64,000 bases of DNA from contig NZ_CP050063.1 in the NCBI RefSeq assembly GCF_011604685.1, positions 2,130,501-2,194,500 of the forward strand, written 5' to 3'. The position numbers and the translations under genes were made by a program. The notes below the pieces were generated by a model, which saw nothing but the letters and a program-made list of their open reading frames with translations, was not told the origin of the DNA and searched no databases. This document shows, in pieces, positions 26,701 to 35,883 of this stretch; position 1 is the first letter of the stretch, and each line of letters starts with the position of its first letter. Source of the stretch: Spirosoma aureum. GTDB taxonomy: Bacteria; Bacteroidota; Bacteroidia; Cytophagales; Spirosomataceae.

Positions 26701-26926
26701 AGATATAACCCTGTTGATCCTGAGTAATTGTGGTCAAGCGTACCCAATTGATGTTTTCGGGTGGAATAACCGGATAAATTAAATGCGATTGCCCTCGTCC
26801 CTCTCCCAGGGAAAGATTAGCTACCCATCCGGCTATAAAAAGCAGTCGGCATGACCAAAATTTAACTAACCAGCTGATACGTAGGAAAATATCAATCATA
26901 AATGCAACCTGGAAGAGGCACCGCAA
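23723..26926 (-). CDS. Propeller-type sensor histidine kinase (non-hybrid)
   Basis: This 1067-residue kinase has an N-terminal signal or anchor. A periplasmic array of Reg_prop beta-propeller repeats follows (about 60-750; repeated WIGT and EDRxGxLWIGT-type motifs), then a Y_Y_Y domain (about 755-820) and one membrane helix (about 825-845). HisKA_3 has RLAADLHDDLGGTLATIKG with His near 875, and the HATPase domain is at about 935-1060. Propeller sensors of this build detect oligosaccharides. Most PUL examples are hybrids with a fused AraC regulator. This one is split and uses a separate NarL regulator. A second in-frame ATG nine codons in (MIDIFL) is possible. Confidence 0.94.
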   Translation of the reverse strand: MRCLFQVAFMIDIFLRISWLVKFWSCRLLFIAGWVANLSLGEGRGQSHLIYPVIPPENINWVRLTTITQDQQGYIWLGGMGLYRFDGHRYTAYLHDPTNPNSLGGDKAEVVYCDRQGYVWIGLMGEGLDRFDPATGTFKHYRHNPRNSTSLSHDEVTTILEDKKGHLWIGTHGGLNRMDRRTGQFTRYQHNPSNPTSLSNDQVRVLYEDRNEVIWIGTGSEWGQTSVNAGGLNKFDPVSKTFMRFFHQADNPSSLADNKVRAIYEDSRGTFWVGTYGDGLHTMDRKRGHFTRYPYDAKRPDRLSRPFLKNKAAREPDGVSFIQEDSKGDIWIGAYKNGLNRYDPVLRQVQHMEAQPGQANSFQENGPWAFFTSADGVHWVSTFDGGLYRIVPTQSTIGFTHLGTTAHAFWQDRSGKLWIGTATGLQYQDRITGAGGWFKHNPAQPTNLGSDDVREVYQDRKGTIWIGTKGAGLNRYDSTTQTFYQFPHSRKDIPSLITDNVHVIREDRYGKLWLGTTQGLDEFDPATGHFIHHQHNPLDSTTLSDNGIPILLEDHTGTLWAGGYFKGGVNRYNHATRSFRRYLPGLRVTGMVEDHQGIIWVSGVGGLFRYDRSTDHFQPAFPTDLNKPTNITSVQLDTDNGLWISDLSGILNFIPNRNIVNRYGHLQGVNGRTMWEFSGYKAPDGQIFFGDRMGYYAFYPNRIQHRVRLAKTVITHIRVNGQTAQPSANPQDGSKQRFVHPLKLAYNQNDLSFGFTYMDYQSPETNRHQFKLDGFDQRWHVAGPDHLASYLHVPPGTYTFRVRGANSDGPWVEQQLGIIIQPPWWETTWFRLTSLMGLLLLTIFSIRRYTHTKLKRQKADLQRVLKVQEEERQRLAADLHDDLGGTLATIKGQLEMRAYATNGLQNPINLLEKAIRDLRLISHNLMPPEFRKLGLTEILREAIQRLDGSSPTRFLFVTFGEECRLDPENELIIYRIAIELVTNALKHAQASAITVQLLFHPKYLSLMIEDNGRGNRTKENQLDGLGLRNVRSRANYLNAELLVDAGINGTTITLTVPNGQPAENYAK

Positions 26927-26953
26927 AGTAAGGCGTCAGGCAATACAATAAAA

Positions 26954-26971
26954 ATACCACAAAAGTGGTAT
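26954..26971. promoter_or_regulatory. Palindrome between divergent genes, possible operator
   Basis: The sequence ataccacaaaagtggtat is a 7-bp perfect inverted repeat around AAAA. It lies in the 112-bp space between the propeller kinase (leftward) and the DUF1059 gene (rightward). Size and position suit a regulator binding site; the regulator is unknown. Confidence 0.35.
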
Positions 26972-27038
26972 AGCGCGGCAAACATCCCGATTAGACCTTT
27001 ACCAGCATAAGACTCTATTCAAACCAATCACAGCTATC

Positions 27039-27215
27039 ATGAAAGTTTTACACTGCCAGGATGTTGGGTTCGATTGCGCTGGTATTATCCGTGCTCAACA
27101 TGAAAGCGACATTCTGGAGCTGCTAGCTCAACATGCCGAGCTCGTACATCAGGTAAAGCTTACCCCAGAACTGGTCGAACGGATTAAGAGACTTATCTGT
27201 GATGAAGCCTATTGA
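27039..27215 (+). CDS. Small DUF1059-like protein
   Basis: This 58-residue protein reads MKVLHCQDVGFDCAGIIRAQ, then LLAQHAELVHQVKLTPEL, and ends ICDEAY. The pattern C-x-D-x-G-x-D-C in the first 13 residues, followed by a helix with HAxxVH and LTPEL, is that of DUF1059, a small family of unknown function with conserved cysteines that may bind metal. It stands alone, divergent from the propeller kinase. It is too short for usual ORF cut-offs but well supported by family pattern. Confidence 0.8.
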   Translation: MKVLHCQDVGFDCAGIIRAQHESDILELLAQHAELVHQVKLTPELVERIKRLICDEAY

Positions 27216-27462
27216 AGCAAATCGAGTTCCTGGATCAACCTTTGCTTTGTTTAGCCGGCGTCACGGGTACGTATCACGGTCTTTTTATCATCTGTCAGAA
27301 TGCGTTATATGGTTAACGTTCCAGGTCAGGATTTTGCAAAACAGTTAAAGCAACAGGTTTACCCAGGCTGCACATTATCGATTGATGTATATTGTTGATT
27401 GTCAAAGATATATCCAGTTGCATCCCGAATTTTTATGTCACCCTCTGGCGAATCATCCTCTT
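27216..27462 (+). other. Non-coding or degraded stretch before the metalloprotease
   Basis: The 247 bp hold only short open frames. One is a 32-codon ATG frame at about 27301-27399 with no recognised product. Another is a frame fragment continuous with the bases after DUF1059 (FLDQPLLCLAGVTGTYHGL) that has no start. No convincing gene, repeat or promoter is visible. Confidence 0.4.
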
Positions 27463-29929
27463 ATGAAAAAAACTTTTACTGGTCCTGCTTCTATCCGTTA
27501 AGTGTCTGGCCCAGCAACAACCAGATAATTTGCCCTGTGGAACGGCTGCACCGACAAGAGAGCAACTAAAACAAGCCGAGCAGATATACCGCGAGTTTGC
27601 GAAAAGTACAAAGAGTGCCAGAGAAACAGCTGGGATTATTTATCTGCCCGTTCGATTCCTAATGATTCGAAAATCGGATGGGAGCGGTGGGGCCGATTTG
27701 GGTAGTATTAACGCTGGATTTGCACAACTGAACGGCCTTTTCCTGCCGTCTGGTATACAATTTTACATAGCTCCCAATGGCTTAAAAGAGGTTAATAGCG
27801 ATCGGCTATACGATATAAACACCAGCGAAACAGCAGCAGAGATTTATTCTCTTATGTTGCCTAATGCCATTAACGTGTTTGTAGTAAATTCAGGCAAAGA
27901 CATTATCAACCCCGTTTTTGCTGGCCAGGCACCCCTCCCTGCCACTAGTGTAGAAAGTAACTGGATTGTTATCGATTACCATTACCTAACGAACAAACTT
28001 ACACTCCCTCATGAGATGGGGCATTATATTGGCCTATATCACCCTCACGATAACCTTATTGGAGGACCCAGAGAGTTGGTAAATGGATCGAATTGTGCTA
28101 TTGCATCCGATCAGGTTTGCGATACACCTGCTGATCCTTTTGACTTGGTTAGGGTGCCTGTAGGGCAACAACCAATTACTTGCCAGTACACTTATGACAT
28201 CAAAGATGCGAATGGTGAGCTTTACAACCCTCTACTGAATAATATAATGAGTTACTGGTTTTGTCCGCCTTATACTTTTACGAGTGGTCAGTATGAACGA
28301 CTTAAAACAGTAGGTATTGCCGGAAGAATCAACCCTCGTAACCAGTATTCGCTCAACGCGCCCGCCAGTGATGTAACGCCCCCCTTACTATCAATTGTTA
28401 CCAGCATTGGACCCTTAAAGCTAATCTGGCAGGATAAATCGGATAATGAAACCGGGTTTATTATCGAGCGTTCTACCAGTCCGGTCGACGGGTTTGTTGC
28501 TGTCGATGGGGTTGCCCCTAACAGCAGCCAGTGGTTCGACACTTCGGGGACAACAGGCATTAATTATTATTATCGGGTGAAAGCGTCGAATTCATTAAAC
28601 TATAGCAATGTACAGAATGGGAAGCCAGGATATTGTTTGCCTGTACACCGGGACGTCTACAGTTGTACGTCTGCTGAGGGTACAATTGGTTTAGAGTCGT
28701 TGACCATCTGGTCGCCCGGAAAAACGGCTGTCCTGCTGTCCTCTAAAGGGGTTTGCAGCCAGGACGGAAATGCATACTCTGACCTGACGAATCGCCCAGC
28801 CATAAAACTTACCACTGACGTATCGTACCCGTTTCAGGTGGAATCGATGCGGATTCAGGGTGGTCAGTCAAAGGGAGCCATTTACCGAACACGAATCAAC
28901 ATCTGGATTGACTTAAATCAGGATCAGGTTTTTTCTACCGACGAACGGCTCTACCTATCTCCCCTTCGCTGGAATAGCACGATAACGGACCTTTCTGGAG
29001 ATTACCCGAATCCCCTCCTTGAAAATCAGTTCATCATTCCGGCATCGGCAAAGTCAGGATTAACCCGTATGCGAATCAGGATTGGCACGCCCGTCTTTAC
29101 GGGAAACCTTGAAACGGCCTGCGAACAAATTGATGGGGAAACAGAAGATTATTTAGTTGACATAAGCAATTTAATCTGTCAATTGAGCACGACTATTACC
29201 GGAAGCACAACGCTATGTCAGGGCAACAGTACATTACTCAGCGTTATGACATCGGGCGGGCAAGGCAATTTAACCTACGTCTGGACTTTAAATGGCAGTG
29301 CAACTGGCACCAGCAGCGCTACACTTACAGCAGCCGCCACAGGTAATTATGGTATATCAGTAACAGACACCAAAGGGTGCGTGTCGAAAGCGATTGTTGA
29401 TGTACTAGCGATCCAAGTTCCAGAAGCACGTATTACCGCTCAGGGCAACCTGGATCTATTGCCAATGGGTAGTGTAACCCTCAGCGCCAGCACAGGGGCG
29501 GAAGTAAACTATCAATGGAACTTGAATCGTACCGCTATTGCCGGAGCTACCAGCAGTACGTATCAGGCCAATCAGGCAGGTACGTATACTGTAGTGGTCG
29601 CCAGAAGAAGCTGTACCGCTACATCCGATGGAATTACCGTTAATCTGATTACAACAGTTGAGCCAGTTACTGTTGGAAATATGGTAGTAGAGATATTCCC
29701 AAATCCAGGGAAAAATCAAATGCAGGTGATTTTTCAGCTAGTAGCTCCGTCTACAGCAACCCTACAGCTTATTGATAGCTATGGGCGAGTGATTCAAGTG
29801 TATAAAGCTGAAACTCCAGTTACTCATCATCATTTCCAGTTAAACTTATTGGGTAATCCGGCTGGGGTATATTTTATTAGAAGTATTTCGGAAAAGCAGC
29901 AGACTATGAACAAGATATTCATAGAATGA
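27463..29929 (+). CDS. Secreted M43-like metalloprotease with T9SS sorting domain, frameshifted at the start
   Basis: This large exported zinc protease has about 820 residues if repaired. The metzincin motif HEMGHYIGLYH begins at 28010, and a Met-turn NIMSYW lies near 28240; together they fit the cytophagalysin/pappalysin (M43) group. After the catalytic domain come an Fn3-like domain (about 28380-28620), a GEVED-type domain (about 28830-29160; NIWIDLNQDQVFS), Ig-like modules, and a C-terminal type IX sorting domain (FPNPGKNQM to NKIFIE). The signal peptide KKLLLVLLLSVKCLAQQQ is intact, but its frame joins ATG 27463 only if one A of the A7 tract 27466-27472 is removed. In frame, the first ordinary start codon is TTG 27530, which would lose the signal peptide. 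Confidence 0.85.
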
Positions 29930-30160
29930 TCTCTTAAAGGGCAGAAAATTCGGAGTAAATCAAACGGTTTTTGTATCTGTAGCATACGAATTGTCGATTC
30001 ATCTGGCACATTTCCGTACTGAATTTATAATTGGGATACGAGTGCACAGCTTCGGCTGAGCAGAATCAGTTAGATTATTCATAATACCGTGTCTCTGATA
30101 CGGGTACGTCAAGGCATTTGGCCAATAAAACGTTATTTCTCCATACAGTATAGGCCATCG

Positions 30161-30190
30161 TGCGGATAGTTAGTCGGATAACTATCCGCA
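30161..30190 (+). terminator. Hairpin followed by T-rich sequence
   Basis: Arms tgcggatagtt (30161-30171) and aactatccgca (30180-30190) are perfect with an 8-nt loop, followed by tcttctttt. This is the shape of an intrinsic terminator. It lies about 230 bp after the metalloprotease stop and may end that transcript. Confidence 0.5.
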
Positions 30191-30542
30191 TCTTCTTTTG
30201 TCCTGTTCGCCGATACAAGTTACAAACCTCAGCAAAGCTGAAGCAACTGTTTTAGTCTATCGTCCTGTTTACGCTACCTCTCGGTTACCATCCTTCACAC
30301 CTTTTCGATTCACCTGGTAAGACGAGAGCGTAAGTTAGGGCAATACTATCACGATGTTATAGTATGATTAAGGCTACTGTATTAGAATAAAATTACAGGA
30401 ACTGTCTTTTCGTAGAAAATCATCATTTGTACTTTTTTTAGATCGAAAGATGCTAAGGGTTAAAGAGATACGATTTTGTATAATTATTTGATTAGCTGGT
30501 GAAGTTGAAATAGTTCTATAAAAAAATTAATAAGTGAAAAAA

Positions 30543-30574
30543 TTTGACAATTTATGTTTAACCCTATAGTATTG
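30543..30574 (+). promoter_or_regulatory. Candidate Bacteroidota promoter for the left glycan operon
   Basis: TTTG at 30543-30546 and TAGTATTG at 30567-30574 are separated by 20 bp and match the Bacteroidota -33 TTTG / -7 TAnnTTTG pattern with one mismatch. The start codon at 30624 would have a leader of about 45 nt. The sequence is very AT-rich around it, so chance matches are possible. Confidence 0.4.
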
Positions 30575-30623
30575 TAATGTTGAATTGTAATTTATCTATG
30601 ATAAATAAAATTACTAAACCCTT

Positions 30624-33600
30624 ATGGATAACCTTTCACTCTATCGAAGCAAGGCCTGGCTATTGGGATGGGTATGGCTATTGACAATGAGTCAATTAGT
30701 AGCTCAGTCTACTAATTTGATTACTGGGCAAATAGCCGACGAAACGGGCCAGCCGTTACCTGGTGTTACGGTATTGGTTAAAAATACCAGTAATGGAACT
30801 ACGACGGATGCTAAAGGTGCGTATCGCCTGTCGGTCCCGGTGGGCAACGATGTATTGATTGTTTCTTATGTAGGTTATGCAAGCCAGGAGATCAGCATCA
30901 ATAAGCGCTCTGTAATCGATGTTCGGTTAGCTCTTGATAATAAAGCCCTGAATGAAGTGGTTGTCGTTGGTTACGGAACGCAGCAGAAACGCGATTTGAC
31001 CGGTGCTGTGGCATCCGTTTCGTCAAAAGACATTCAACGGCTACCGGTATCCGGGCTGGATCAGGCGTTGCAGGGTCAGGTATCAGGGTTGCAGATTTCG
31101 TCTACATCCGGTGCACCGGGAGGCAATACAAATATCCTCGTTCGGGGGATTGGCTCCGTTTCCGGTGGGAATGATCCTTTGTTTGTGATCGATGGATTTC
31201 CGGTTAATAACGCCGGTGTTGGCAACCCGCTGAATATGATCAATCCAGGTGACATTGAATCCATTGAGGTCCTGAAAGATGCATCGGCTACGGCTATCTA
31301 TGGCTCACGGGGTTCCAACGGGGTAATTATTGTAACCACCAAACGGGGCAAATCAGGTCAGGCTCAGATTACGGTCGATGCGTATACCGGCATTCAGGAA
31401 CCCGCCCTTCTCCTGAAGATGATGAACACCCGGCAGTTTGCCGAATTCGTCATAGAAGGGCATAATAACGGCTGGCTCGACAACGGTGGTCCCAACGCCA
31501 AAATTACAGACCCAAACAGTGTCCGTTCGACATCCTATCGGATTCCGGAGGCCTGGCAGGATCTGAACAATCTGCCCAAAGTTGACACCGACTGGCAAAA
31601 GGTAATCTTCCGTACGGCGCCCATCCAGAACTACCAGATCAGCGCCGTAGGAGGCAATGAAAAAATGAGGTATGCGCTTTCGGGCGGTTATTTTAATCAG
31701 AAAGGAATCCTCATCAGTTCGGGCTTTGAGCGGTTTTCTGCCCGGCTGAACCTCGATGGTCAGCTTACCAAACGACTGAAGGTGAGCATGAATCTGGCTC
31801 CGACCTATACCAGCACCGACAACGTACCCTCAACAGGGCATTATGGAGATTACAATATCGTTGCCGGAGCCCTCTCCATGCCTCCCATGATTCCGGTGTA
31901 TAACCCCGACGGTTCATACGGCAATACGTTCGACTTAACGAATCTAGGTATGGGTGCGATTCCGAATCCGGTTAAGGTCGCTAATGAATATAAAAGCACG
32001 AATGCACAGTTCCGGATATTGGGCAATCTATTTGGCGAATACGAGCTGCTAAATGGTCTGAAGCTAAAAGTGAGTGTCGGTAGCGATATCAACTATTACA
32101 ACACCAACACCTTCAAGCCCTCTACACTGTCGACAAGCGCTTCGGTGTCGCCTGCTACGTCCAGCATCAACAATACGTCGGACATTAACTGGTTGAATGA
32201 GAATACATTGAATTACCGACGTACAGTCAATGCCCATTCGATTGACGCCCTGGCTGGGTTTACCATTCAGAAATCAACGACAACCTCGACCACAACCTCA
32301 GCGACTAATTTTGCGGATGATCTGCTTGAAAACATCAACGGTGGGCAAATTACAGGCGGGAGCTATACGGTTGGGCAATGGTCTTTACTGTCTTATCTGG
32401 GTCGGGTCAATTATGCCTACAATGATCGTTATCTGTTCACGGCGACCATTCGGACAGACGGCTCATCGCGCTTCGGGTCGGCCAATCGCTGGGGTACGTT
32501 TCCGTCGTTCTCGGCTGGCTGGCGATTGTCGGAGGAGCCTTTCTTCAAAAATCTTAACCTGTTCGATGACTTCAAAATCCGGGCTGGATACGGACTTTCG
32601 GGCAACAATGCCATTGGCAATTATCGGTATTTAGGGCTTCTTTCGGCTACTAATTACGTGTTGGGTAACACCCAGGTTCCGGGACTTTCGCAAGGCAGTT
32701 TTACCAACAATAATTTGGGATGGGAAACCAGCAAGCAGGTCGATATTGGACTGGATCTGGCGTTCTTCAACGGACGACTGCAATTCACGGGCGACTATTA
32801 CAATCGTCGGAATACGGATATGTTGCTCAACAAAGCCATTCCATCTGTAACGGGTTACACCTCGGCCTGGGTAAACATCGGTGAACTTGAAAACAAAGGA
32901 ATAGAACTGGCTCTTTCTGGCAAGCCGCTGGCTACGAGTAATTTGCAATGGACAAGCAGTTTCAATATTACCTTCAACCGCAATAAAGTACTGCGGCTTG
33001 GTTCGGAGGGCGAGCAGCTATTCTCCGACGGAGGACGCGGGGATGTGAGCATTACCCAGGTAGGACAACCCATCGGGAGTTTTTACGGGCATCTCGTCGA
33101 GGGAATTTTCACGACACAGGAGCAACTGGCTACACACGCTACCCAGGCGGGGGCTAAGCTGGGCGATTTCATGTATAAAGATGTGGATGGCAATGGTGTA
33201 ATCTCCGATGCTGACCGAACGATTCTGGGTAATCCGCAGGCAAAAGCGTATTATGGCTTCAACAACACCTTTACGTATAAAAACTGGTCGTTAAACATCC
33301 TGCTTAACGGCGTACAGGGACGCGATGTGTTCTGGGCAGGAGCCGTGTTTGTGCGTGGTTATCATGGCGTACAGAATAATCTGGCCGAGGTAATCGGGAA
33401 TTACTACAAATCACCCTCGCAGCCTGGCGATGGCCAGTCTCCCCGGATCATTCGGGGTGCGCTGAACAACAACCTGCGGTACAGTTCATTCTTCAACTTC
33501 GACGGTTCGTATCTGCGTGTTCGTAATGTGACGCTGAACTACAATTTGTCTCAGAAACTGGCCAAACGGCTTGGTATGCAGGGTGGACGGGTTTACCTGA

Positions 33601-33749
33601 CCAGCAATAACCTCTACACGTTTACGAAATACCCCGGTTATGATCCTGAAATCAGCAACTCCGGCGACAATATGCTGGCTGCTGGCATCGATTATCTGGG
33701 GTACCCGCCCGCCCGTTCCTACACGCTTGGTTTAAGTTTAACCTTCTGA
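30624..33749 (+). CDS. SusC/RagA TonB-dependent outer-membrane transporter
   Basis: This 1041-residue transporter has a signal peptide ending near LVAQS. A CarboxypepD_reg domain follows (about 32-115; GQIADETGQPLPGVTVLVKN), then the plug (LNEVVVVGYGTQQKRDLTGA, IESIEVLKDASATAIYGSRG) and the barrel to PPARSYTLGLSLTF. Unlike the SusC at 16.1 kb it has no STN domain, so it is a pure importer without direct sigma signalling. It is the first gene of a roughly 20-kb operon and is followed after 14 bp by its SusD. The energy comes from TonB-ExbBD at the inner membrane, encoded elsewhere. Confidence 0.96.
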   Translation: MDNLSLYRSKAWLLGWVWLLTMSQLVAQSTNLITGQIADETGQPLPGVTVLVKNTSNGTTTDAKGAYRLSVPVGNDVLIVSYVGYASQEISINKRSVIDVRLALDNKALNEVVVVGYGTQQKRDLTGAVASVSSKDIQRLPVSGLDQALQGQVSGLQISSTSGAPGGNTNILVRGIGSVSGGNDPLFVIDGFPVNNAGVGNPLNMINPGDIESIEVLKDASATAIYGSRGSNGVIIVTTKRGKSGQAQITVDAYTGIQEPALLLKMMNTRQFAEFVIEGHNNGWLDNGGPNAKITDPNSVRSTSYRIPEAWQDLNNLPKVDTDWQKVIFRTAPIQNYQISAVGGNEKMRYALSGGYFNQKGILISSGFERFSARLNLDGQLTKRLKVSMNLAPTYTSTDNVPSTGHYGDYNIVAGALSMPPMIPVYNPDGSYGNTFDLTNLGMGAIPNPVKVANEYKSTNAQFRILGNLFGEYELLNGLKLKVSVGSDINYYNTNTFKPSTLSTSASVSPATSSINNTSDINWLNENTLNYRRTVNAHSIDALAGFTIQKSTTTSTTTSATNFADDLLENINGGQITGGSYTVGQWSLLSYLGRVNYAYNDRYLFTATIRTDGSSRFGSANRWGTFPSFSAGWRLSEEPFFKNLNLFDDFKIRAGYGLSGNNAIGNYRYLGLLSATNYVLGNTQVPGLSQGSFTNNNLGWETSKQVDIGLDLAFFNGRLQFTGDYYNRRNTDMLLNKAIPSVTGYTSAWVNIGELENKGIELALSGKPLATSNLQWTSSFNITFNRNKVLRLGSEGEQLFSDGGRGDVSITQVGQPIGSFYGHLVEGIFTTQEQLATHATQAGAKLGDFMYKDVDGNGVISDADRTILGNPQAKAYYGFNNTFTYKNWSLNILLNGVQGRDVFWAGAVFVRGYHGVQNNLAEVIGNYYKSPSQPGDGQSPRIIRGALNNNLRYSSFFNFDGSYLRVRNVTLNYNLSQKLAKRLGMQGGRVYLTSNNLYTFTKYPGYDPEISNSGDNMLAAGIDYLGYPPARSYTLGLSLTF

Positions 33750-33763
33750 TCAGACTACTCCTC

Positions 33764-35176
33764 ATGAAAGCTAAACGTATTTTCCTTTCTCTGCTGGGTC
33801 TCCTTGTTCTGGCCAGTTGTCAGGACGATTTTCTGGGACTTTCGCCCCAAACCGACCGAAACACGCTGAATTTTTATAAAACAGCGGCCGATTTTAACAA
33901 TGCTGTAGTTGGGACGTATGCGGCACTTAAACTGTCGGGCGTGTACAATACGTCTCTGTACTGGATGGGCGAGGTATCGACCGACAACACGGATTTTGGT
34001 GTAACGACCCGGCAGGCAGTCAACGTCGATAACTTCCAGTTTGTCGATCATACCTATACATCGCTCAACGACATTATTTATGCCTCCTGGCGGGATCATT
34101 ATATTGGTATCAGTCGCGCAAATGCCATTCTGACCCGAATCGAAACGGCTGGTATTGCCGATAACCTGAAAATGCAGTACAAAGGCGAAGCCCAGTTTTT
34201 ACGGGCCTTGTTTTACTTTGATCTGGTTCGAATGTTTGGCGATGTGCCTTTGGTAACCTCGGAAATAACCACCGCCGATGGGGCTAATAGCCTGATCCGA
34301 ACACCTGCTGATGCCGTTTATCAATTAATTATCAGTGACTTGCAGGGTGCCGAACAGAGCCTTCCCGTTTCGTATGGTACAACTGATGCTGGACGTGTGC
34401 CACAGGGAGCGGCCAAAGCGTTGCTCGGAAAAGTCTATTTAACCCGGAAAGAGTGGGATAAAGCGGCCACCAAACTGAAAGAAGTGATCACATCGGGCAA
34501 ATTTCAATTGCTGCCCAAATACGCTGATGCATTCAGTTTTGCTACACCGACAAATGCAGAAATTCTGTTCAACGTTCAGTATAAATCGGGCAATACCGGC
34601 CAGGGGAGCGGTTTTGGCCCGGTACAGGCCAGCGAAGGAGCCAGAATTACAGGGGGTAGCATGCGGTATCCGACCGCCGATATGGATGCTGCCTACGAGC
34701 CCGGCGACCTTCGGAAGAGTTTCTCCATGAAATCATCGTACATCGATGCCAACGGGCAAGCCATCAACCAGCGCTATGTGAGCAAATACGTGCAATTTGG
34801 GGCCCTTTCCGGCGATTCGGACATCGACTTTCCCGTTCTTCGGTATGCGGATGTGCTCCTGATGTACGCCGAAGCGCTGAATGAAATCGGGTTCGATACC
34901 GAAGCGGTGAAATCCCTTAATCAGGTGCGAACACGGGCAGGACTTGCGGCCACAAAAGCGACGGATCAAAATAGTTTCCGACTAGCCATTGAACAGGAAC
35001 GCCGGGTGGAATTTGCCTTTGAGAACCAACGCTGGTTCGATCTGGTCCGCACGGGTCGTTATGTCACGGTTATGAATGCGAAAGGGCTGACCGTTAAAGC
35101 CTTCAATATCCTATACCTCATTCCGCAGCGGGAAATCAGTTTAAACAAGAATCTGGTTCAGAACCCAGGCTATTGA
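33764..35176 (+). CDS. SusD/RagB outer-membrane glycan-binding lipoprotein
   Basis: This 470-residue lipoprotein has a lipobox LVLASC with Cys near residue 19. SusD hallmarks are present: GEAQFLRALFYFDLVRMFGDVP, FPVLRYADVLLMYAEALNEIG, VEFAFENQRWFDLVRTGRY, and the closing LNKNLVQNPGY. It pairs with the SusC 14 bp upstream to bind the substrate oligosaccharide at the cell surface. The next gene begins 5 bp after its stop. Confidence 0.95.
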   Translation: MKAKRIFLSLLGLLVLASCQDDFLGLSPQTDRNTLNFYKTAADFNNAVVGTYAALKLSGVYNTSLYWMGEVSTDNTDFGVTTRQAVNVDNFQFVDHTYTSLNDIIYASWRDHYIGISRANAILTRIETAGIADNLKMQYKGEAQFLRALFYFDLVRMFGDVPLVTSEITTADGANSLIRTPADAVYQLIISDLQGAEQSLPVSYGTTDAGRVPQGAAKALLGKVYLTRKEWDKAATKLKEVITSGKFQLLPKYADAFSFATPTNAEILFNVQYKSGNTGQGSGFGPVQASEGARITGGSMRYPTADMDAAYEPGDLRKSFSMKSSYIDANGQAINQRYVSKYVQFGALSGDSDIDFPVLRYADVLLMYAEALNEIGFDTEAVKSLNQVRTRAGLAATKATDQNSFRLAIEQERRVEFAFENQRWFDLVRTGRYVTVMNAKGLTVKAFNILYLIPQREISLNKNLVQNPGY

Positions 35177-35181
35177 GCACT

Positions 35182-35883
35182 ATGAAAAAAACGACCTCCG
35201 CTTTACTACTGCTGCTGATCGCTTTTGTGCTGATCAGTGCGGCTCCGTCGTTGCCGAAGCTGTACGTCATTGGTGACAGTATTTCGATGCGCTATGGCCT
35301 GTTTCTGGAAAAATACGTGCAGGGTGTCTGGCAGTACGACCGGAAAAGTGATGACGGACAGGCGGCTAAAAATCTGGATGTACCCGTTGGCGCCAATGGG
35401 GGCGATTCGCGCATGGTGCTCGAATACCTGAAGTTAAAAGCGCCTGATAAATCGTTTCAGCCGGATGTATTGCTGCTGAATTGCGGCCTGCACGATATCA
35501 AACGGCAGCCGGAAACAAATGCCATTCAGGTTGATTCGGTCAGTTACCGGAAAAATCTGGAAGCGATTTATCAACTGTTGCACAAACGATCTATCCGGCT
35601 GATCTGGATGCGAACGACTGCCGTGGAAGACGAACGGCACAACAGTCGCTCGAAAGCCTTCAAGCGATATGCCCGTGATCTGGATGTGTATAACGCTATT
35701 GCCGATGAGGTAATGCACAGGCATGGTGTTCCGATCATCGATCTGTATACGTTTACCCGGAGTCTGGGCAGTGAGCATTTTGTCGATCACGTCCATTACG
35801 ACGACCCCGCCATGCAACTGCAGGCAGCTTACATTGCCGGGTTTTTACAGGACCAAATTCCCTTAATTCAAAAAAGAAAATGA
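35182..35883 (+). CDS. Exported SGNH/GDSL-type hydrolase, probable carbohydrate esterase
   Basis: This 233-residue protein has a signal peptide (MKKTTSALLLLLIAFVLISA). The SGNH blocks are visible: VIGDSIS with the nucleophile Ser (block I), the Gly-rich ANGGDSRM, LLNCGLHD (block III, Asn), and HVHYDDP, which places the catalytic Asp and His (block V). Such enzymes remove acetyl or other acyl groups from polysaccharides. ATG 35182 is better than the in-frame TTG 35173 because the signal peptide starts there. Its stop overlaps the next ATG by 4 bp, so it is translationally coupled to the tandem glycoside hydrolase. Confidence 0.88.
   Translation: MKKTTSALLLLLIAFVLISAAPSLPKLYVIGDSISMRYGLFLEKYVQGVWQYDRKSDDGQAAKNLDVPVGANGGDSRMVLEYLKLKAPDKSFQPDVLLLNCGLHDIKRQPETNAIQVDSVSYRKNLEAIYQLLHKRSIRLIWMRTTAVEDERHNSRSKAFKRYARDLDVYNAIADEVMHRHGVPIIDLYTFTRSLGSEHFVDHVHYDDPAMQLQAAYIAGFLQDQIPLIQKRK

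Larger units (their letters stand above)
29930..30623 (+). other. 694-bp AT-rich intergenic region before the second SusC
   Basis: No open frame of note on either strand. It holds a short hairpin (30161-30190) and a strongly AT-rich final 150 bp that includes a promoter candidate for the SusC operon. The middle part (30230-30500) shows nothing I can name. The size and composition fit a regulatory region for a major operon. Confidence 0.5.

Noticed and set aside
23723..26926. Repeated WIGT-type motifs as a DNA tandem repeat
   Set aside because: The repeats are diverged at DNA level and are explained by beta-propeller blades in the protein.
27301..27399. 32-codon ATG frame (MRYMVNVPGQDFAKQ...) after DUF1059
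   Set aside because: Too short and without family pattern; base composition around it looks non-coding.
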